A stretch of DNA of 64,000 bases from Aphanomyces cochlioides (taxonomy: Eukaryota; Oomycota; Saprolegniomycetes; Saprolegniales; Verrucalvaceae): contig JAHQRK010000015.1 in the NCBI GenBank assembly GCA_019828595.1, positions 1,116,001 through 1,180,000 of the forward strand, read 5' to 3'. A program made the position numbers and the translations under genes. Shown piece by piece: positions 21,956-33,393 of this stretch. Numbering within the stretch: position 1 is the first letter of the stretch; each line of letters opens with the position of its first letter. The notes below the pieces were generated by a model that worked only from the letters and a program-made list of their open reading frames with translations, searched no databases and was not told where the DNA came from.

Positions 21956-22927
21956 TTAAATAGTCGGGTCGACGACATGCTGAAGCCAAATGCGCGTCTT
22001 GTACGTCGCAAAGAGGTCCCGCACAAGCTCTCGAAAGTCGATGCGTCTATGAAAACATCCGATGTCGATTCCTCGGTCTCTTGGGGCTCATACCTGTCTG
22101 CATAGAAGTAAAACGTGAGCTTGTGTCGATCGAATTGAAACTCCGCGTCCACGACTTGCATAGGCAGCGCCCGTTGCTGGACTTTGAGACGACAGACATT
22201 CAGCACAATTGCTTCTTCTTCCATCTACATCCAAATCGTCGTCATATTTGCCTTTGGAATGAGATTGAACCTTGCAAGCTAAGAGCTGAAGCTCAGTATG
22301 AGAAGCTTTCCGAAGGATATGCTTGAGAGGTCCATGCGCTGATCGACTGGCAAGCACTTCGTAGTTTACTTGCCTAGCAATACGTCCGACGTCATGGCCA
22401 CGATCCGCTTCAACCTGCAGGCACTTAGAGGCTGAAGAATGCAAGACGACATACTTTGACATAGTCCCCAATAGTGTAAACCACGTGACCCATGAAGATT
22501 GTACGCCTGCATCGTTTGAATTCGACTTCAAAGTACATGCACGTATCCACGAGCGGTTCAAGGTCCATGGCTGCATAGAAGGACACCATCGACTCGTGCG
22601 GCTACGTTAAACAGTCAATAACCCGATTGAGGGGGTGGAGAGTACCAAGGAGAAAGTTGTGGGAAAGAGTCTGTGCATAGCGGGTAAAGATTGCTGCTTA
22701 GCGAGCGCCGGTTGAAACATAGACGGTGCTTTTGCTTGCACCGGTTCGACCGATCGGATGTCGCACGTGTCGTCGTCTTGATTAGATCGCCGCTTCCACG
22801 TATCGAGCTTGCTCTCGCGGCGTGGACGAATTGCCAAGTCAAGGGCGAGGCGTGCATAAGGTCCATCTAATTGATTCGCTTCACTGAGATCCGTCTCCCA
22901 TCGCGGATCATCTTCGTCGTCTTGCAT
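21956..22927 (-). CDS. PSP1 C-terminal domain protein
   Basis: Five exons join exactly (22927-22646, 22601-22455, 22414-22271, 22224-22094, 22046-21956) to 264 residues. The C-terminal half is a PSP1 domain: YTIGDYVKVEADRG, GRIARQV, HILRKASHTELQLL, ALPMQVVDAEFQFD, KLTFYFYAD, RIDFRELVRDLF. The N-terminal 110 residues are acidic and poorly conserved, starting MQDDEDDPRW. PSP1-domain proteins occur in bacteria and many protists and are linked to signalling or vesicle and flagellar positioning in some species; the biochemical role is not established. TACGGATAA and TTATCCGTA lie about 135-165 bp upstream of the start. Confidence 0.87.
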
Positions 22928-23120
22928 CGGATGAGCTTTTGGATCTCCGAAACGGATTGGAGGAAGATTGCAACAATAAAAAAACGAAACCACATAACCC
23001 CAACACCCCTCTGTCAATAAACACCTTAACCTCTCAACTCCTTCCTTCTAAACCCCGTGTTATACGGATAAAAAGCAGGAGAATTATCCGTACGTTTACA
23101 ACCAGACGACACTTGTAATG

Positions 23121-25963
23121 CTACACTGCCATGGTTGGATCGACGAGCTGGACGAGAGTTTTGCCCTGAGATTTCGCAAGGATCCATCCACCGCCTTGAC
23201 CACCAGGAAGATCTCTGAGTTTCAGCCAGTGGCCAGCTTGTAGGACCGTGTCGATGTGATCCTAAATGTGGATGAAGCAGTGAGAGATAAATGCCGAAAA
23301 CGTACCCCTTGTTCGCGGACGCCAACAATGTCAGCTTGCTTGGAGGGATACGCTCGAATTGTCATGCCACCGTCCCAAATGACGACGTACTTTTGCATGT
23401 GAGCTGTTGCGCCTAAAGGAACAATACGTATTGGATCGATGCCATGAGAGAAATCGTACGCGGCACGAGAGCATTCGTTTCGAGTGATTCAGCCCACAGC
23501 TGATACAACTCTGGAACAGACCGTGGCTTCTTCTCTAGATGTGCTACCACTTGAACGCGCGTCTCGGCCAGAATTGTCGTGAAATCCATGCAGGAGGCCC
23601 CAGACCGAGTGTAATTTCGGTCGAATAGGAGAACTGTCCATCCAAAGAGGCGATAGAATGCATCGCTGTCATGAAAAAAACTAGACATGCATGAGTGCTT
23701 TTCAGTGAAATTGGAGTTAAACGTACGGCCAGAGGCCTTGATGGACTAGAGCAAGCGAGCTGTTAATCGTAACAGGCTGAATTGTGCTTGGATATCCGTC
23801 ACACTGTGCAAACCAGGCGTCAACGTCGATGTCTACGATGGTCTATTGCAATTTAGCAGCCTTTTGGATACCTCGGTGTACCTGTGATGACGTGGCAGTC
23901 TGTAAATGCAGTAATTCTACCAACATACGGACTATATGCACACTCGCCACTGGGAGAGGGTATTGCTTGGCGTCACCCAAGACGCGTTGAGCAATCAATT
24001 GGATGGCAAGTTCTTGATGTTCATGTGCAAAATGGATCAAACAACTAAAGACAAGAATGCCACCGCCTCGGAGTGTTTCAGGAGATGGAATGTTGGGATA
24101 ATCCTCTCGAAGCTGGTCAAAGAGCGGTTGGTGCAACGACGGATCAAATGGGGTGCGAATATCATCGGCAATCCTTTCCACCGCAGTCCATCGGTCAATC
24201 AAAGCCTGAAATAAGAATTATCAATTCAGCTGCTCTGCATCTTGTGGTTTACCTTGGTGCGTTCCATGATATGCGATGAAATATCGACAAAAATTGAATT
24301 GGTATGTGCAATCAAAAGCCTGACGATGATCGTTTGAGCCTACAGGACAGTGGTTAGCACAGAAGGCGCCAAGAAGAGTTACTGGTAGTGAAGTCGATTG
24401 TTTGGGAAACAGAATTCGACCAAAGATGTCATAAATGAGGTCGACCGTCGTTGAGGATGCAGCTAAGGAAGGAATGGCGTCAATCTTTTCGACCTGAGAG
24501 TTGTAGGCTTACATTTCACAACACGCGCGAGGGTATACACCAAGCGAAAAAGTGTCGGCTTCACGCTCCAATGGAGTTGGTTCACGAGGTTGCGTAGCTC
24601 CAGAATCTGCAATGCTTCTCCCATGTCAATGACGGCTATAAAATGTGGGAGCAAATGCAAAGGAAAGATCGGCTCTGGTAGATCCCGAAGCCATTTAATG
24701 AGGATAATAATGCCATGGTGTGCACTGCTCCAAATGCTCAAAGTGCCACTGATTTCCACTTGCTCGACGAGCTGTTGAAACCTCGTTTTGTGGACTTTCG
24801 ACGCGAACAAAGCTACAAATGTTCATCTCTGGTTAGTTAAGGCATCAATAAGAAATGAACCTGGAATGCCAACTGCAGCTGCGGCATTCACGAGTCGACA
24901 GCATCCTTCTATAATGTTGGGTACACCAATTGTACAATCCCAAGTCGCGACATCGCAAGACCCTGATGACTGGACAAGATCCACAAGTGGTGCACCAAAA
25001 ATGCCACCACGAGGTTGTCCTGGACGTACTTCATCTGCTCGAAGGCTAAGAATGCTAGCTGGCGTGTCTTTGAGCAGTTCATGCAATCGCTGAGTCTTTG
25101 CATCCAACACATCCAAAAGCACTTGATTAACTACTGCTGGTTCTTGAGGCAATGGCTCATTTGACAAGTCTTGAGGCTCTTCTGGCAAGGATGGATTGTC
25201 CATGAAACGATTCTAGCACAGAAAAGTTAATGTGAGATGCAATATGCTTTGCATGTACGTCAATAGGAAAGCCAAAATGAAGGCGATCCAATGTCGATGT
25301 CAATCCAACGAGGATTTCACGCATGTCGACATCACAACAGAGAGCCCCGGGGGTGAAATACGTATGAAGGGCTGCTTCATTCATGGGATGCATAATGGCT
25401 AACCAAAAGTCCAGTTAGGGTGTGCCTCATAAAGGTATATGGGATATAAACATACCTGCTAAGCACCGGCTGAGGATATGAGTATTTAGGCAATGACGAA
25501 TCCAAGCTCGAACACGTCCGTCTGGTGTTTGGACATGCAAAAGTGAGTTGACAGTTCGAATAGATGCTTGAAAGCCAGGCGTCAACGGATTTCCATCGCT
25601 GTGGTCGTTCGTTGGCGGGTTGTTGTCCTTGAGTTTGAGGGTTGAAATCTGCTCCAGTTCGTCTTTGAACATGTCCAAGTACCATTCCTTAGACTGCTCC
25701 TTGGCGCGAAGTTTTTCTTGGTGGATTTTCCACACTCTGTGGCGTTCCAACTGCGACACATTCGTCCATTGCACGAGGCCCCAGAGACTCACAGTTTCTT
25801 TCGATGATACATGCTTGAGTCCATGTTTTAAGCACGCCTCTATCGCCATACACACTTCGCTAGCATGCATCAGAGGCTTTTCCTCTTGGTTCGACTCTTC
25901 ATTCTCCTCCAGCAGCGCATGGATCGCATCACGGAGGTGGCCAAGTTCCACGCTGTGCTGCAT
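23121..25963 (-). CDS. RUN-RhoGAP-ELMO domain protein
   Basis: About eleven short-intron exons give roughly 790 residues. Order of domains: RUN at the N-terminus (LRDAIHALLEENEES to CLNTHILSRCLAG), a partner site for Rab/Rap-type GTPases; a RhoGAP-like domain in the centre (FGAPLVDLV, VPNIIEGCC, LIKWLRDLPEPIF, LRNLVNQLHWS, IYDIFGRIL); an ELMO domain (IPSPETLRGGGILVF to YRLFGWTVLLFDRNY and ETRVQVVAHLEKKP); and a C-terminal SH3-like stretch (VVIWDGGMTIRAYPS to GWILAKS). The arginine finger expected as GLFRxSG reads ALFASK, so GAP catalysis may be lost. Likely role: cytoplasmic adaptor linking Rho/Arf-type GTPases to membranes or actin. The start at 25963 (MQHSVEL) follows a cluster of CCGGAT motifs. 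Confidence 0.8.
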
Positions 25964-26031
25964 CTTTGTCGTCTTGTCCAAAATGCCAAAAGATCGAAAA
26001 AGCAGTCGTCTTGACTCTGATTGGCCCCGAA

Positions 26032-26076
26032 ATCCGGATAAATAATACACATCCGGATTATTATTCTTCCGGATGA
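26032..26076 (-). promoter_or_regulatory. Three CCGGAT motifs upstream of RUN gene
   Basis: ATCCGGATAA (26032), ATCCGGATTA (26051) and TTCCGGATGA (26067) lie 69-113 bp before the ATG at 25963. A reverse CCAAT box (ATTGG, 26020) is adjacent. Similar motifs occur upstream of other genes here; promoter function is inference. Confidence 0.45.
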
Positions 26077-26419
26077 TACAAGACACTTAAGCAAATCAAG
26101 CATGTGAATACTTATTCGACCAAATGGAATCGATAATAGGTGACTGAAGTTCAAAGATTGCTGAAGCTCGATAAGGTCTCAGCTGTGTACATAAAAGTCA
26201 GCGTCGCTTGGCGGCTATGCTGCCTTTAACATCAGTATCTCAAAAATCTTATCCGGTTGAAAATTTCGGATAATACCATTTTTATCCGGTTGGTAGCACA
26301 TTTTGAAAGTCCAAAGTTGGAAAAGGCATCGACAATGGCTCTCCAGCCACATGACGAAGGAGAACTCACGTTTCAAGCAAGGAGATGCGAGTAATCCATA
26401 TGGAAAGGACATAGTTTGT

Positions 26420-27419
26420 TTACTGGCCGATGGCTTTGCACCACTCGACGACGCCAGCGTACGAGAGATCGCCACCGAAAATATCAAGCGCACTACCGAT
26501 TGAAAGATCGACACGACCTTTGCCGATGCGTTGCACGAGCTCCAAGTCTTCCTGTAGTGTCGTATGAGTTGATCACGTTGTAGCATGCCTATTTGTACCA
26601 TTGATTGCGCACCACCGGCATACGTCACAGGAATCGGAGACCATTCGCCCAAGCGTTCGACCAAATCAGCCTAGCCATGGTTGAGAAATGACATCCAGAC
26701 TCAGCATACTTGGATGCCACTACGCTTTCCTTCAACGTCGACAGCGTGAACAAGAAATTCATCGCAATAGCTCGACAAGTCTTGAAGAAGCGCCGCACTG
26801 AGTGCAACTTGGGAGAAAACTTGCCAGCGATCAGTCATGATATAGTACAATCCATCTTCCTTCTTTCTGCAACTCAAATCTAAGACCTAGCGGAAAAGCA
26901 TGAGACCTTGATGTGCCATTCAGGAAGAACGTGCAAGTCGATCTTTGCCTGCGACATCACGCAAATCAGACAGTCGTTGCATATCGATTCTTCCTTCCCG
27001 AAACACAAACGACGTGACGATGACATGGCTCGCGCCTCGGTCGAGATAAAATCGACAGTTGGAGCTTGTGATTCCACCTGATCGACATCAAGCGTCGAGA
27101 TGATTGTACAACACACCTCCCACTTGCATTCCCATTGGGAAGGACGACAACGCTTCAAGTGCTGCTTCTTGGTTAGCTTCACTTGCACCCAACATGATGA
27201 TATGACCACCGCATAACCCATCGCGCGCGTACATCCTAGAGAGCAATCAACCTTCATCTCAAGTAGAAATGGCACAACGTACGCTGCGTATTCAGCAGAT
27301 CGGAGTGAAGACACAAAGTTCGTTACAGGTGCAGCAGCGTCTTTGGCATCCGACAACGTCGATCCGACGATCTGCTTGACGACACCGGCATGGATGTCAA
27401 TGCATGGACGGAACTTCAT
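26420..27419 (-). CDS. HIS6: HisA/HIS6 isomerase, histidine synthesis
   Basis: Six exons give a complete eukaryote-type ProFAR isomerase (1-(5-phosphoribosyl)-5-[(5-phosphoribosylamino)methylideneamino]imidazole-4-carboxamide isomerase), a TIM-barrel enzyme of the fourth step of histidine synthesis. Visible motifs: [17 protein letters not shown] with the first catalytic Asp, [35 protein letters not shown] with the second catalytic Asp, [10 protein letters not shown], and the phosphate-binding [14 protein letters not shown]. Most introns are GT-AG of 39-48 nt. The one at 26887-26934 must start with GC (GCACGT) to keep frame. The start is at the ATG for MKFRPC. Two CCAAT boxes 31 bp apart lie just upstream. 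Confidence 0.92.
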
Positions 27420-27460
27420 GTTCAAAGCTGGAGTGTCGAAAGCCGAGATTTCAAAAGCCA

Positions 27461-27497
27461 CCAATCAAAAAATTTGAATAAAATATTTCCACCAATC
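27461..27497 (-). promoter_or_regulatory. CCAAT pair upstream of HIS6
   Basis: CCAATC occurs at 27461 and 27492, 31 bp apart, 42 and 73 bp before the HIS6 start codon. On the coding (minus) strand they read ATTGG. The same spacing recurs at 61822-61918. Confidence 0.5.
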
Positions 27498-27983
27498 AAG
27501 TAATTAATTAAATATTCTTAATATTTTACACACTGTTAATAAAGTTATAACGTTATTTACATCACACTATATTTAATTCTTTCAAGAGAAGAGAAAGTGC
27601 GCGCCAACACCGAGTCGACGAGAGACTGTGAGAGGGCAATCGGATCGTTAAGCCAATGATATGGGCTCCTCATGAATGGGAAACGTTCAACTTGAGCTGC
27701 CTGGGAACCAGGGCATCGTATTGTCCGAATAATGAATCATGGATTGGTCAATGGTATTGGAAAATCGCCGTCCAAGCAAGGAAAAGATTTCGACACCTTC
27801 GAGCATTTTGCAAGGAAACAAGTGATAACGTTAGGCGTCGCAAGCTCCCAGCAAAATCTTTGAAGGGGTCTGTCTTTACGACTTTTCACCGTGTTCTATT
27901 TATCTCTATCGGAGGGAAATTACCAGTTGCCGACAACTTCACAAGACTTGTACAATCTCAAAACAGAATTAAAGTTATTTCTA
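27498..27983. other. Intergenic
   Basis: AT-rich at 27500-27590; no gene supported. It lies between the HIS6 promoter and the 3' end of the kinase gene. Confidence 0.5.
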
Positions 27984-29720
27984 CTAGGCAAGGGAACGAA
28001 GGGCTTCTGCGATTTGCTTGGCACTTGGGCGGTTGACGTCGTGGTACGAAAGGCATTTTCGGGCCAATTCCAATATGGGCGACGGAATCGTGTCGGTGAA
28101 AGTTGGTTGAAGCGCTCCTTCACTCACCATCATGGCAATGCGAGCATTGGAGAATCCACCAGCGTTCTTTTCGTTCATCTCAGCGTATGGCGACTCAAGC
28201 GTATCCAATTCACTGAGGAAGACACCAAAACTGTAAATATCGGCCTTTTCCGAGTAGCGTCCGCCCGTCAGGACTTCAGGAGCAATCCATGCCACAGTAC
28301 CAATGTTAGAAGTCATCGTGTCGTCGTTGCTCGTGACACGAGAAATACCGAAATCACTCAACTTGGCTTCCCAGTTTTCAGCCATGAGCACGTTCTTGGA
28401 CTTAAGATCACGATGGATGATGGTTGGCTCAAACGAATGCAAGAACGTCAATGCATCGGCGACGTCAGCGGCGACAAGAGTCTTGGAGGTGGCAAAAAGC
28501 TTGGTGGATTCCCAATGGAAGACGCGTTCCTTGGCAGGCTTCTTGCGTTCAGCTTTGAGGAGATCTGTGACATCACCATGAGGCATAAATTCGGACAAGA
28601 CAGCCAAGTCATGGAGCGTCGACCAAGAAATACCAACGAAGCCGACAATCTTGGTATGATCAAGACGAGCACAAAGACGGATTTCGTTCATGAACTCTTG
28701 AATGGCATGTTGGTCCTTAGCTTTCGATGGCAGGAGTTGCTTCATGGCCACATCGATGCCCTTGTAGGTCGCCTTGAAGACAACACCATAACCACCCTTG
28801 ACCAAGAGAGTAACGTTTTGAATCTGCTCTTGAGGAATGCGGAAACGTGCGAGTTCAGGGTCGAAACGAATGTCATCCACGACACCACCAAGAGTATTGA
28901 GAGGGTTCGTTCCGTTGCGAGAGTTAGGCGTTCGGTTGTTCGAATAGTATCGGCCGCTACCGCCTGCAGTTGTTGACAACAAAGCTTTGTTGTTGGCTTG
29001 ACGACGGCGGTACATGATGACACCGACGACCAAAAGGATCACGACAACAACACCAGCGCCAATACCAATGTAAGTGCCAGTCTTGGACGCTGGGGTTTCA
29101 ACAACGTTTGGATCTGCGGGGAAGCTGAATTTCACATTTGGAAACTTGGTCGTGCAGAACGACAACATTGTTTGGAAGTCATTGCGGTCCGTCGTGATGT
29201 AGCTAGTGTTCGACGCACTGTTAACACTACACACCGAGTTCAAGGTCGAGTGGCTCGAAAATACGTCTTCACATGAGTGGCAGTACTTTTCAATGGATGC
29301 GTTCTGTGCAATGTAGCATTCGGAGCGCTTCGTGGAATAATTAGCGACGGCAGTCACGCAAGCGTCCTATGAAACCAGTGAGTACAAAACGACAGAGGGA
29401 CAGAGTACCGTGCAATACGTGCCCGGAATAGCTGTCACTTCAATTTGCTTGCAGGCAGAGTTAGCTCTCACTTTCGCTTGTCGATCACTCGATGCATTGA
29501 CAGCGGCCGCACATTGGGTAATATTGCAAAACGCCTTCTGCGATGGGAGCCAAATAGGATTCCCTGCATCATCAGTCTTGCCCACGACCGCGGCCCGACA
29601 AGATTCCACAGCTTTCTGATACGTTCGATTATAATCAATGCAGTCTTGATTAGTGTCTTCGTCGGCCGACACGCCAAGGAGCACCGCGGCCACCGCCACC
29701 AACACGGCTTGGAACCGCAT
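27984..29720 (-). CDS. Receptor-like TKL protein kinase
   Basis: Two exons (29720-29409 and 29366-27984) give 564 residues. Residues 1-19 are a signal peptide. The outer domain has paired Cys and several N-glycosylation sites (NRT, NIT, NAS, NTS). A single membrane helix (TYIGIGAGVVVVILLVVGVI) is followed by a basic stop-transfer RRRQ. The cytoplasmic kinase domain is complete: glycine loop KGGYGVVFK, VAMKQ lysine, HRDLKSKN catalytic loop, DFG, and a WIAPEVL activation segment, with the tyrosine-kinase-like (TKL) sequence style. Oomycetes carry expanded families of such receptor kinases; the ligand is unknown. All catalytic residues are present, so it should be active. Confidence 0.92.
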
Positions 29721-30004
29721 GTCGTCTGTGATGCGTTAAAAGGAATGATGCAACGCTGGCTATCTGGCCACATGTGGTCGTATCCGCCAATCAAACTTGA
29801 CTATTTTGAGAGCTAATAGTTTGCTCTCAGCATAAGATCTGAGAGCAGAAGACAGAGATAGCTAGAAAATCATTGTTAGCCGATCCTCAAAACTCTTATG
29901 AGGTGAATGCACTTTAAATATATAGTCGTTATTGATGATTCCAAAAGAACTGTCAAAGCAGAGCGTAAATATGGATTCAGGAGGTAGATTCAAGTCACTC
30001 TCTC
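29721..30004. other. Promoter region of receptor kinase
   Basis: No gene is seen. The span holds the short dyad GAGAGC...GCTCTC around 29810-29850. Confidence 0.45.
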
Positions 30005-30261
30005 TTGATAACTCTCAGGCGTCGTAATTTTGAGCTTTTCAATATGCGTATCAGCAAAAATACGCTCTTGTACGACCATGTACGCCTCGTCTTGAATGCT
30101 TTATTTTACAAACTGTTTTGGTTGTACGTACTACGTACTGAAACGAACGAACAAATGTGCGACACATGCTGGCGACCAGTTCAAAAATTCAACGACCAGG
30201 TCAACGTTATCATGGCGATCCTCGAGCGCGAAAATGAACCAAGCTTGTCCGTGACGATACG
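30005..30261 (+). pseudogene. Host open frame cut by LTR retrotransposon
   Basis: An open plus-strand frame (from about 30005) with a CDTCW motif and no recognised domain runs into the left edge of the retrotransposon. Its last five bases (ATACG, 30257-30261) are the target-site duplication. On the far side the same frame stays open for about 23 codons from 39883 to a stop near 39953. The insertion may therefore have split a real small gene, or this may be chance; there is no domain evidence either way. Confidence 0.35.
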
Positions 30262-30944
30262 TGTAACCGGGTACACGCGCAGGAGGAAGGCTTAGGAAGC
30301 AGAGAGAAAGATGAAAAGTGAATTAGCTTTATCCTGCCTAAAGCTAATGAATGCAGAGTCGAACAGGGCTTGTGAGCCAGTGAATATGAATGGCCTAAAA
30401 GCAGAGTTGTGATACGTTACGATACTTTATAACTTAACGTATTCTAGTACGAAATATTTTTAGCGTAGCGTATTCCTGTTTACGTTATATTTAACGTAAC
30501 GTATTACAGTAATACGTTTGGTATGTTATTTTGAGCCTATATTTCAAGTAAACATTAGACCTCCAGAGCAATGACATATACTAGTAATTCAATCATACAC
30601 GAACTTTATATGCATATAACTATACTCATACGGTGAACGAGTCAATATATGACATATGACAAAATGTTTGTGCAAAAAAGCTTTGAAGAAATGAACGTGC
30701 CACATTTTGATAAATGACCTAGTCCTTGAAGAAATAATGAAATCACTTGGTAAAGGTGAAAACGATTTCATTTTTACGCCATGATAGATCAAAAACATTC
30801 AAGTAGAAGAAGTCTCCTACATGTCAGGAAGTCCAAGTAAATAAAGTCTCTTCCGTGGAATAGAGGTTGAGAACGGCAGAGGAAAGTAAAACTAAACGGT
30901 AAAGAAATTGTCATTCCAGATATTTCCTCGCAGTTTGACCCATG

Positions 30945-30994
30945 GACCCTCCAGATTCTGGAGGGTCAACAATATCTGGAGTCCAGATATTGTT
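30945..30994. repeat. Two perfect hairpins side by side
   Basis: At 30945-30967, GACCCTCCAG and CTGGAGGGTC pair across ATT (10 bp stem). Directly next to it, at 30968-30994, AACAATATCTGGA and TCCAGATATTGTT pair across one base (13 bp stem). Both lie inside the hAT-like element in otherwise unstructured AT-rich DNA. Confidence 0.85.
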
Positions 30995-31915
30995 CTCCAT
31001 ATCCGAATTTTTGTATGTTATCAAACTTTGACATCAATTGTGAGCATGTTAGAGGCTCCGACATGCGTTCTTCCTATGGTCATTACTACTAGAATAGCCA
31101 ATCAAATTCATGATATGAGGCCAAATGATATTCGTATGTTCTTTATGAAGATCGACTTTGTGATCACTTGAACGTATTTTTGTCAGTAATTTGCACGACA
31201 ACTCAAAAATTGAATAGTAGATCATTTACCCCGATATATACACATCTCTGTGTCTTAGATCACTTTATCTGTTGTGATCAAGAAGTAAATATTTGATATT
31301 GAGGTCTATTGATGGTGAGCCAAAACATATTTACAAGATGAAGTCCCTGTATGAATTACGACTTCTCTGTTCATAGAAACAAGTTGATGGATGCCAAACG
31401 TGATCATAACGGGTTCATTAACTGTGTAGCTATATATATGCTCCTCCACTACATGGACGTCGTCATTGTGGATAAGTTTCGTGTGATAACTTGGACGTGA
31501 AATTGAACTATCTGCCCAAATACGCACTTGATTTCCGTGGAGTAGTTTGAGTGTGTTGCACATATACAGAAAGAATAATATCATCGTTCATTTATTATAA
31601 GAACGCCATCAACACTTTTGGGTCATAGCCTGTCCTTGATTTTTGCAAAATTATGGTTACTGTAGCTCCATTATTTCAGTTTATATTCACAAAACAAAGC
31701 TTATTTTAAATTGATGAAGTGTTCCGCTTGTCATGGATGTGAGAGACTCGGTTGCAGCCTCATTTTACCTCATAAATCCTTTAAAATGATGAAGTTTATG
31801 TCTAGATAAAATGGACGACACGACAATTTCATCCGACAGAAAATTGATTGGTAGAATGCCAATTTATCATTCCAATTACAATTTACAATCTGAAGGACAG
31901 CCGACATGGAATGAT

Positions 31916-33393
31916 TCACAAAGTGCCTTCACGTTTTCTCTTGCGCACTTCCTTCAAGAGTCCCGAGTAGGCCCTGGTGAAGCCATCATACGCCCTCTCA
32001 AACTGATCATAGCACTGAAACTTTGCGAAAGCGGTGGAGCGTCAAACTTGACCGAAGAAAATACTCAGAGCGTGAGTCGCTCTGAGTATTTTCTTCGGTC
32101 AAGTTTGACGCTGTCTTTCGGAAAGTCTTTCAGCGCTATGAACAATCCGTTTTGGAGGTCGGGCGTGAACCATTGTTGCCACGCTTCCTCGCCATTTCTT
32201 GCAGTTGGAATTGCTTTTGGTGCCAAGTATTCGTGCATCGTCTTCTGCACTGGTGTTTTTGGTTTGACACTCTGAGCAGGCAGAGCCCCCAGAATAGCTC
32301 TGATGATTGTGTCTGCTAAAGCTTCAATGTCCACAGTGGAAGCGAGCTGGTCTCCAGCCACAACAAATTGGTTCGTGGTTCGCTTGTGCAGGAGCAATCT
32401 AGGATCGATAGCATCACTGATACTTTTCGTAACCAAGTATTCGCAACACGTTTTGATGTCTTCCCAGCGGCACCATGCCATGAGTTCACGAAAATTGAAT
32501 CGCCTTTCGGGTGATTCAAACACGCGATAAAATGCACCTCCACGTCGCATGCTGTGCAAGGTAATTCCCAATGGCAAACCTGGTGTAGCTTCGACTGTAT
32601 TTGTCAAAATTCTACGTAGCCACATTTGTTCAGCCTGCTTGAACCAGTCAACACGAAGACCACCGTTGACTGTCGTCGTCTGTGGAAATACGTAAGCTCC
32701 ATTTGGAATGTTGTGTATCGTCAAGCGAACGAGTTTCACGTACTCTTCATAGAAATCACAAACACGAAGGCATGGGTACGACGCTTCATTGAGAAGATGG
32801 TAGAATTGGCAGTCCTTCTCGACGCTGGCCTTCTTGTGCCATCGTAGCCTGACCGAGACAAATCGTTCGTCGTCAGTCTTGCTAAAGTCGACATCACACC
32901 ATTTCAAACTCAGGACTTCACTTATACGAAAACAACCCAGGTAGCTTGCAGAGAACAGAAATCGCAGCATGGTCGCAACGAAATGGTTCATCGGAGCGAA
33001 GGCATCAATGAGCTTGGACAAGTCGTGGATCGAGAGGGGATGGGCTTTTCGCTCCTCGTCTGTAGTGTTTTGTCGACAAAACTTCTGGAGAGCAACGACG
33101 TACTTCTTGGACGTCGTCACTTGCGCAGGGTTTGGGTCAATCTTATGGTCTTTAAAGTAAGCAACAAGCGCAGTCTTGGCAGTGTCTACAGTTCGAGCTT
33201 TTCGTCCAAGAGAGAAAAGATGGTGAAAATAGTCAGTGCAGATTTCCGCGGTGGCCAACGCAGGGTCGATGCCGTCCTTTTCATGCTTGCAAAACTCCTC
33301 AAATTGTCTTTGATAGCTGGCATAAGTTCGTCGGGTGGAAGCCCTGAGGAAAGACTGCTCAATCGTTTGCTTGCAGGGCGTAGCTTGCTCCAT
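31916..33393 (-). pseudogene. Crypton-type tyrosine recombinase, disrupted C-terminus
   Basis: The frame is open from the ATG at 33393 to a stop at 32065 (442 residues). It shows a core-binding helical domain (RRTYASYQRQFEEFC) and a catalytic domain with the first Arg in LGCFRISEVLSLKW, HSMRRGG (His-x-x-Arg) and a late Tyr in TCCEYLV, the pattern of tyrosine recombinases found in Cryptons. Such enzymes cut and rejoin DNA through a covalent Tyr link. After the KYSERLTL motif the frame runs into a fold-back duplication and stops. The remaining C-terminal tail (FAKFQCYDQFERAY onward, to 31916) continues in another frame. The catalytic residues are upstream of the break, so partial activity cannot be excluded. 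Confidence 0.85.
32038..32112. repeat. Perfect 35-bp inverted duplication with 5-nt loop
   Basis: Arms 32038-32072 and 32078-32112 are exact complements around TGAGT. The right arm is the original coding sequence (KLDRRKYSER). The left arm is an inverted copy inserted into the recombinase gene; it shifts the frame and brings a stop at 32065. Confidence 0.95.

Noticed and set aside
27891..28976. 361-residue plus-strand frame opposite the receptor kinase
   Set aside because: It lies wholly antisense to a kinase domain with all catalytic motifs, and has no motif of its own.
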